Origin: Flavobacterium limicola | GTDB lineage: Bacteria; Bacteroidota; Bacteroidia; Flavobacteriales; Flavobacteriaceae | Assembly: GCF_003634755.1 (NCBI RefSeq) | Contig: NZ_RBXA01000001.1 | Coordinates: forward strand, 992,001 to 1,056,000 | DNA: 64,000 nt | Direction: 5' to 3' | Part shown: one piece after another, positions 58,940-64,000 of the stretch | How positions within the stretch are numbered: the stretch's first letter is position 1 | Layout of the letters: every line of letters begins with the position of its first letter | The notes under the pieces: model-generated | The model's database searches: none | What the model was told of the DNA's origin: nothing | The model's input: only the letters and a program-made list of their open reading frames with translations | Made by a program: the position numbers and the translations under genes

Positions 58940-59500
58940 TTGAAAGTAATCAACTTACATCAGGAGGAAAATGAATTAATCCAGTTAGCTGTCGAAAACA
59001 ATCGGCAGGCACAACAGCAGATTTACACCAAGTTTTCTCCAAAAATGTTAAGCGTTTGCCGCCAATACATAAAAGATATCCATCAGGCCGAAGACGTTAT
59101 GATTACTGCTTTTATGAAAGTGTTTATCAATCTGAAGAATTTTCAGCACAAAGGAAGTTTCGAAGGTTGGATTAGAAGAATCATGATCAATGAATGTATT
59201 TCTTTTATCCGAGTTGAAAAAAAGCTAAAATATAGTGAAGATGAAACCTATTTTGAAGAAAGTTTTAACAACATCGAAAGCCAATTTTCAATAGACGATA
59301 TTCAATTTTTGATTGATAGTTTGCCGGATGGGTATAAAATGGTTTTCAATTTATATGCTATCGAAGGATTCAAACATCACGAAATTGCAGGTATGTTAGG
59401 GATTAAGGAAGGAACATCAAAATCGCAATTGTCACATGCCAGGAAAATGTTGCAAGGGCAGATTAATACGTTAAAAAATTACGAGTATGGAACCGAATAA
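58940..59500 (+). CDS. ECF-type RNA polymerase sigma factor
   Basis: A 186-residue sigma-70 family protein of ECF type. It starts with TTG (MKVINLHQEE...), which agrees with the start expected for flavobacterial homologues. Region 2 is QQQIYTKFSPKMLSVCRQYIKDIHQAEDVMITAFMKVF (about 27-64) and region 4 is FLIDSLPDGYKMVFNLYAIEGFKHHEIAGMLGIKEGTSKSQLSHARKML (about 125-175). It starts a three-gene unit: the next gene overlaps by 14 bases and could encode its anti-sigma-like partner. Targets are unknown. Confidence 0.92.
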   Translation: MKVINLHQEENELIQLAVENNRQAQQQIYTKFSPKMLSVCRQYIKDIHQAEDVMITAFMKVFINLKNFQHKGSFEGWIRRIMINECISFIRVEKKLKYSEDETYFEESFNNIESQFSIDDIQFLIDSLPDGYKMVFNLYAIEGFKHHEIAGMLGIKEGTSKSQLSHARKMLQGQINTLKNYEYGTE

Positions 59501-60206
59501 ATTAGAAACGGAGTTCAAAGAGCAGTTGAATTCTAGGGAGATCAAACCATCACAAATGGCTTGGAGTAAACTGGATGCGATGCTTACGGCGGCTGACCCG
59601 AGCAATAGCGAACAGGCGAAGCAAAAACCAAAAACAAAGTTTCCTTGGTTGTTTATGGCGGCAAGTTTTGTTGGATTTCTATTGGTAGGAACAGTTTATT
59701 TTGGTCAAAAACGAAATACAATTGAAAACCAGGAAAATGAAATTGTTATTCAGAATTCTATTGCTCCAAAAACTACTGTTGTTCCAGAGAATACTATAAA
59801 ACTAATGGAGGAGGATGAGAAAGGCTTGGTCGCTAATGTTGTTTCAAAATCAACTTCGAGAACTAATAAAACTTCAATTTTAAAAGAAAAATTAATAATC
59901 GTTAAGAATAATTCAAATCAAAATCAAGTAACAGAAGTTTCGATCAATAATCAAAAAACAGAACAAAAATTAATCAAATCACAAATTAGCGATGTTACAG
60001 TTGACGAACTGTTAGCAGTTGCAGGAAATCCTTCGAAAAAAGAAAATCAATTGAATCCAAAATCTGTTGTGTATGTTAATGCAAGTAATTTACTCTCGCA
60101 GGTTGATGGAGAATTAGAGCTTTCCTTTCGAGAAAAAGTAATCAATAAAGTAAACAAGAATTACCAAACCGTAAAAGTTGCGTTGACCAATCGTAACTTA
60201 GAATAA
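59487..60206 (+). CDS. Membrane protein of anti-sigma type, uncharacterised
   Basis: A 239-residue protein with one transmembrane helix (FPWLFMAASFVGFLLVGTVYF, about 52-72). Its cytosolic N-terminus (FKEQLNSREIKPSQMAWSKLDAML) is a helix of the kind that binds sigma factors, and its extracytosolic part is Asn/Lys/Thr-rich, low in complexity. It overlaps the sigma gene by 14 bases. No zinc-binding (ZAS) motif is seen, so if it is an anti-sigma factor it is not of the zinc type. Confidence 0.65.
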   Translation: MEPNKLETEFKEQLNSREIKPSQMAWSKLDAMLTAADPSNSEQAKQKPKTKFPWLFMAASFVGFLLVGTVYFGQKRNTIENQENEIVIQNSIAPKTTVVPENTIKLMEEDEKGLVANVVSKSTSRTNKTSILKEKLIIVKNNSNQNQVTEVSINNQKTEQKLIKSQISDVTVDELLAVAGNPSKKENQLNPKSVVYVNASNLLSQVDGELELSFREKVINKVNKNYQTVKVALTNRNLE

Positions 60207-60238
60207 AAATCATCAATCACCTTTAAAATCAAATCACC

Positions 60239-61279
60239 ATGAGAAATTTTACCATTTACTTAGTAGTACTGTTATGTTTTTTTGCAAGTAAAATGCTTGG
60301 GCAGCAAACATTTGAAAAACGAGCAAAAACCATTGCTTCAAAAATTGAAACCATTACAAAAGAAGAAAAAGCTGCGTTGAAAATAGAAGTCGACGCGGTT
60401 AATAATCAATTAATCAACGGTACGATTACAAGAGAAGAAGCGGAGAGTAAAAAGAAATTATTGGCCGAAGCCAGAGCAATCAATATCGAATCAAAGGTGG
60501 CTGTGGAACAAGAGGCATTGAATGACTTGGTTCAGGAAAAAGTAGATGGAAAAATTAAAGAACATGATTCTATTCGAACCTATAGTTTTTCCTTCCATAG
60601 AAAGAACCATAAGCATGATCTTAAAGATACAATTCAGGGAGAAAGGAGAACAACGTCACAATTTGTTTTTGCGGCCGGGTTGAATAATTTAGCCACGGAT
60701 AATAAGCTGGAAGATTCTGATTATAGATTTTTAGGTTCTCATTTTTATGAATTAGGCGTTTCTTATAACAGCAGAATTGCAAAAAATAACAATTTGCTTC
60801 ATGCTAAATACGGCTTGTCCGTAATGTACAATAATCTTCGTCCGACTGATAATCGTAGTTTTGTAATCAATGGTAATCAAACTAATCTGGCTGTTAATCT
60901 TATTGATATCAGTGATTCTCGTTTCAGAAATGTATATTTAGTGGCGCCAGTTCATTTAGAGTTTGATTTTTCGGGTAAAAAAATGAAAGAGGATAAACCA
61001 TTTTTCAGAACGCATGAAAGTGTTCGTTTTGGAATAGGTGGTTATGCAGGAATCAATTTGAAATCAAAGCAAATTATCAAATACGATGACAATGATTTAA
61101 AAGTTACTGAAAGAACCAAAGGGGATTTTAATGCCAGTAACTTTATCTATGGTTTGAGTTCTTATATTGGATATAAATCCACTAGTTTGTACTTGAAATA
61201 CGACTTGAATCCTTTGTTTAAAGACAATGTAGTGAAACAAAACAATGTTTCTTTAGGGCTTCGTTTTGATTTCAATTAA
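60239..61279 (+). CDS. Outer membrane beta-barrel protein with N-terminal coiled coil
   Basis: A 346-residue exported protein. Signal peptide to about MLGQ (22); residues about 25-115 are a charged helix (KEEKAALKIEVDAVNNQLING, EEAESKKKLLAEARAINI) likely to form a coiled coil; the rest is beta strands of barrel type ending with LGLRFDFN, a terminal Phe-x-Phe pattern typical for Bacteroidota OMPs. It lies 32 bp after the anti-sigma-like gene, so all three are likely one operon. A role in sensing or repairing envelope stress is an inference. Confidence 0.75.
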   Translation: MRNFTIYLVVLLCFFASKMLGQQTFEKRAKTIASKIETITKEEKAALKIEVDAVNNQLINGTITREEAESKKKLLAEARAINIESKVAVEQEALNDLVQEKVDGKIKEHDSIRTYSFSFHRKNHKHDLKDTIQGERRTTSQFVFAAGLNNLATDNKLEDSDYRFLGSHFYELGVSYNSRIAKNNNLLHAKYGLSVMYNNLRPTDNRSFVINGNQTNLAVNLIDISDSRFRNVYLVAPVHLEFDFSGKKMKEDKPFFRTHESVRFGIGGYAGINLKSKQIIKYDDNDLKVTERTKGDFNASNFIYGLSSYIGYKSTSLYLKYDLNPLFKDNVVKQNNVSLGLRFDFN

Positions 61280-61303
61280 AAATTGTTTGAGTTAGTTTTT
61301 AAG

Positions 61304-61336
61304 AACCCTTTCAGAGTTTCAAACCCTGAAAGGGTT
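61304..61336 (+). terminator. Terminator after the ECF operon
   Basis: Arms aaccctttcag (61304-61314) and ctgaaagggtt (61326-61336) 25 bp past the barrel-protein stop codon. Confidence 0.8.
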
Positions 61337-61355
61337 TATATATTCAAAAACTTTG

Positions 61356-61379
61356 TAACTTTGACCCTTTATAACTTTG
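61356..61379 (+). promoter_or_regulatory. Tandem -7 boxes upstream of dnaG
   Basis: TAACTTTG at 61356-61363 and again at 61372-61379, 16 bp apart, each followed by accc/cccc. Both fit TAnnTTTG; the second lies only 14 bp before the TTG start at 61393. Confidence 0.55.
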
Positions 61380-61392
61380 ACCCCAAATAAAA

Positions 61393-63366
61393 TTGATTTC
61401 AAAAGCCACTATTGATACTGTTTTCGAAACTGCCCGAGTAGAGGAGGTTATCGGTGATTTTGTAAACTTGAAACGTGCAGGAAGTAATTTCAAAGGGCTA
61501 AGTCCATTTTCTGAAGAACGTTCTCCATCGTTCATGGTTTCTCCTGCTAAAGGAATTTGGAAAGATTTTAGTTCTGGTAAAGGAGGGAATTCTGTAGCTT
61601 TCTTAATGGAACATGAAAAATTTACGTATCCGGAAGCCATTCGCTATTTAGCCAAAAAATACAATATTGAAATTGAGGAAACGGAACAATCAGATGAAGA
61701 GAAAGCCAATACAGATGTTCGGGAAAGTATGTATTTGGTTTCGGAATTTGCAAAAATCTATTTCCATGATACACTTTTAAACGCTGAAGAAGGCAAAGCT
61801 ATTGGCTATTCTTATTTTAAAGAACGTGGTTTTACCAATGAAACCATAAAGAAATTTAGTTTAGGATATTCACCGGAAGCTTGGGATGCTTTTACCAAAG
61901 AAGCATTAGGCAAAGGATATAAATTAGAATTTTTGGAAAGTACAGGGCTCACAATTCCGCGTGATGACAGACCTTTTGACAGGTTCAAAGGACGTGTGAT
62001 GTTTCCTATACAAAGTATGTCAGGAAGAGTGCTGGGTTTTGGAGGAAGGATTCTTACCAATGATAAAAAAGCGGCAAAATACCTGAATTCACCCGAGAGT
62101 GATATTTACCACAAAAGTAAAGTATTGTATGGTATTTTTCAAGCCAAACAATCCATTGCTAAGTTGAATAATTGTTATTTAGTCGAAGGATATACGGATG
62201 TAATTCAGTTCAATCAATCTGGAATTGAAAATGTTGTTGCTTCCTCAGGAACAGCTCTGACACCAGACCAAATCCGATTAATCAATAGACTAACAAAGAA
62301 TATAACGGTACTTTTTGACGGAGATGCGGCCGGTTTACGGGCATCAGTTCGAGGAATAGATTTGATTCTTGAAGAAGGAATGAATGTGAAAGTATGTACA
62401 TTTCCTGACGGAGAAGACCCGGATAGTTTTGCCAAGAAAACATCCTATGAAGATTTAGTTTTATACCTGGAAAATAATGCTAAAGATTTCATTCAGTTCA
62501 AAGCCTCGCTTTTGATGAATGAAGCCAAAAACGATCCGATAAAAAAAGCGGATTTGATTCGGGATATGGTAGTCAGCATTTCGAAAATTCCAGATAGAAT
62601 TCAGCGAGAAATTTATATTCAGGAATGTTCCCGAATTATGGATATTTCGGAGCAAGTTTTGCAAAGTACTTTGGCGCAATTAGTTCAAAAAGATGTTGCT
62701 GAAGTTGGAAAAAAACAAAAACAGGAACAACAAGCTTTTGAAGTTGTAAAAAATGAAAATCCAATTGATGCAGAAAAAGTAGATATTTTATATCGTCTGG
62801 AAAGAAAAATCATTGAGATTCTTTTGCTGTATGGAAACAAAGATGAAGAGTTTGAAGATACCTTTTTGAGAACAAATGAAGAAGGAAAAATAGAAACTAT
62901 AACTGAAAAGAAGGAATATAAAGTATATCAACGAATCTATCTCAGTTTACAAGAGGATGAGGTAGAATTGGCAAATCCATTGTTTAGAGATATATTCAAT
63001 GACTTGATTAACTATTATCATCACAACGAAAGTTTTAGTTTAGAGCAGTATTTAATGCGCTTACAGGTTGATTTTGCACAAGAAGTGACTGATATTTTGA
63101 TGGAGGATGAACGTGTGGTGTTGCACGATTGGGTAGGACAGAATATTTTTCCGAAATCAAAAAATGATACAATAGGACAAGATGTTTCGGAGACTATTTT
63201 GACTTTGCGTTGGTATTTGGTGGGCAAAATCATCGAAGAATTAAAAAGCTCTCTATCATCTGAAGCTGATTCAGATAATACAGAGCCTTTGTCTATGGTT
63301 ATGGATTATAATGTATTAATCCATTCTTTTTCAAAAAAATTAGGGAGAGTTATGTCGCGGTATTAA
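61393..63366 (+). CDS. dnaG: DNA primase with degenerate zinc finger
   Basis: A 657-residue primase that makes RNA primers at the replication fork. It starts with TTG, directly before the conserved ISKATIDTV. The N-terminal zinc-finger fold is recognisable, but all four metal ligands are changed: C-P-F-H is S-P-F-S (Ser37, Ser40) and the CxxC pair is DFSS (Asp58, Ser61). The RNA polymerase core and TOPRIM domain are complete: YLVEGYTDVIQF, SSGTALTPDQI, VLFDGDAAGLRASVRGIDL, DGEDPDSF. The C-terminal helicase-binding part follows. From memory this loss also occurs in other Flavobacteria. Confidence 0.96.
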   Translation: MISKATIDTVFETARVEEVIGDFVNLKRAGSNFKGLSPFSEERSPSFMVSPAKGIWKDFSSGKGGNSVAFLMEHEKFTYPEAIRYLAKKYNIEIEETEQSDEEKANTDVRESMYLVSEFAKIYFHDTLLNAEEGKAIGYSYFKERGFTNETIKKFSLGYSPEAWDAFTKEALGKGYKLEFLESTGLTIPRDDRPFDRFKGRVMFPIQSMSGRVLGFGGRILTNDKKAAKYLNSPESDIYHKSKVLYGIFQAKQSIAKLNNCYLVEGYTDVIQFNQSGIENVVASSGTALTPDQIRLINRLTKNITVLFDGDAAGLRASVRGIDLILEEGMNVKVCTFPDGEDPDSFAKKTSYEDLVLYLENNAKDFIQFKASLLMNEAKNDPIKKADLIRDMVVSISKIPDRIQREIYIQECSRIMDISEQVLQSTLAQLVQKDVAEVGKKQKQEQQAFEVVKNENPIDAEKVDILYRLERKIIEILLLYGNKDEEFEDTFLRTNEEGKIETITEKKEYKVYQRIYLSLQEDEVELANPLFRDIFNDLINYYHHNESFSLEQYLMRLQVDFAQEVTDILMEDERVVLHDWVGQNIFPKSKNDTIGQDVSETILTLRWYLVGKIIEELKSSLSSEADSDNTEPLSMVMDYNVLIHSFSKKLGRVMSRY

Positions 63367-63992
63367 ACGATCTCTAAAGTTTTTGCTTTGTTTACTAAAT
63401 CTACTAAATTAGTAACATTCAGTTTTGTTAGCAATCGTAATTTGTACGTACTAATAGTTTTTTCATTAAGTTTCAGGATATCAGCAATTTCGTGATTCTT
63501 TTTTCCATCACTTAAATAGCGTAAAACTTCAACTTCTCGATTGGAAAGTTTGCGGTATAAACGTTCGCTTTTGCTTTGTTTAGCAATTAAAGCTAAGTTT
63601 TTCTTCACGGTCTCATTCATGATTATTTTTCCTTGGTGGACTTTAATAATCGATTGACCTAAAGTTTCTAATTTCTCTGACTTATGCACATAGCCAAAAA
63701 CTCCGGCTTTTATGGCATTTGGCGCATAAATTTGTTCAGAAAGACCACTGAAGATAATAATTTTAGTTTTTGGGAAATTTTTCAAGAGTGCTTTGACCTC
63801 AAAAATACTGGAAAGACCTTCCAGTTCCAAGTCTAATATTAATACATCAATTTCTTTTGTTTGAAGGATATCCCGTACCATCAAAAAATTACCAACATTG
63901 GCAACTATTGATATCTCTGCATTATCTTTAAAGTAAGATTTTACTCCAAAATGCACAACAGGATAATTATCGGCTATACATACTTTAATCAT
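63363..63992 (-). CDS. LuxR/NarL-type response regulator
   Basis: A 209-residue regulator: receiver domain with acidic Asp8 (IADN), phospho-acceptor Asp54 in VLILDLELEGL and a C-terminal Lys in GYVHKSEK; then a LuxR HTH (about 145-200) with LSNREVEVLRYLSDGKKNHEIADILKLNEKTISTYKLRLLTKL. No sensor kinase gene is visible in the window; it may be just outside. The last four bases overlap the end of dnaG, tail to tail. Confidence 0.93.
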   Translation of the reverse strand: MIKVCIADNYPVVHFGVKSYFKDNAEISIVANVGNFLMVRDILQTKEIDVLILDLELEGLSSIFEVKALLKNFPKTKIIIFSGLSEQIYAPNAIKAGVFGYVHKSEKLETLGQSIIKVHQGKIIMNETVKKNLALIAKQSKSERLYRKLSNREVEVLRYLSDGKKNHEIADILKLNEKTISTYKLRLLTKLNVTNLVDLVNKAKTLEIV

Positions 63993-64000
63993 GATTTTAA

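Overview
The window looks like a chromosomal segment of a Flavobacterium-type bacterium (Bacteroidota, Flavobacteriia). The clues seen in the sequence are: strongly AT-rich DNA; promoters with the TTG / N19-21 / TAnnTTTG layout instead of sigma-70 boxes; almost no Shine-Dalgarno sequences and several TTG or GTG starts; and families typical of this group, namely an S46 dipeptidyl peptidase, a T9SS plug (DUF5103) protein, two DUF5916 proteins, DUF6702, DUF983, carboxypeptidase-regulatory-like domain proteins, and a DnaG whose start and degenerate zinc finger fit flavobacterial primases. There are no rRNA genes, insertion sequences, phage genes or CRISPR arrays. Most of the window is ordinary chromosome; accessory material is confined to small patches.

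Layout. 1-1300: tRNA-Gly(GCC) and tRNA-Leu(TAA), then a decayed GIY-YIG nuclease gene between two 51-bp copies of the tRNA-Leu 3' end plus terminator, then a DUF1508 gene. 1392-9429: a repeat-rich small lipoprotein; waaA - acetyltransferase - S46 peptidase; the polysaccharide genes degT-type aminotransferase and galE; a second small lipoprotein; fabD with a 16-bp tandem repeat upstream. 9667-13510: response regulator - histidine kinase - UspA-like - bestrophin, all on the minus strand. 13737-18778: a large uncharacterised membrane protein, a Cys/His-rich secreted protein, DUF983, an AraC regulator, purT and a VOC protein. 18894-20173: an AT-rich two-gene cassette (DUF6978 + DUF1828/1829) that looks acquired, followed by a structured non-coding element. 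20519-31813: aspC, a fatty acid desaturase, rsmG, P5C dehydrogenase, apaG, T9SS plug, M16 protease, a methyltransferase and map. 31858-36944: a TetR-controlled tripartite exporter (ABC - HlyD - TolC) whose ATPase motifs are unusual. 37069-47623: gpmI, two DUF5916 paralogues, two L,D-transpeptidases of different families, two tandem tRNA-Gly(TCC) and pepE. 47755-53590: four tandem paralogous carboxypeptidase-regulatory-like genes, a DUF6702 gene and an M1 aminopeptidase. 53702-64000: a TatA-like protein, PAP2 phosphatase, a second copy of the structured non-coding element, an O-methyltransferase, rlmN, a lipoprotein, a polyprenyl synthase, an ECF sigma factor operon, dnaG and a LuxR-type response regulator.

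How the genes fit together. Much of the window serves the cell envelope: WaaA (LPS core), GalE and the aminotransferase (nucleotide sugars), FabD and the desaturase (lipids), L,D-transpeptidases (peptidoglycan), T9SS plug and TatA-like (secretion), exported peptidases (S46, M16, M1), the exporter operon, and an ECF sigma operon that probably reports on envelope state. The best candidate for something undescribed is the GIY-YIG/tRNA-Leu unit at 348-774, which has the structure of a very small element inserted at a tRNA 3' end. Next are the DUF6978-DUF1828 cassette, the two structured repeats, the motif-degenerate ABC protein and the primase without zinc ligands. Family names were assigned from motifs and remembered consensus sequences; no database search was run.
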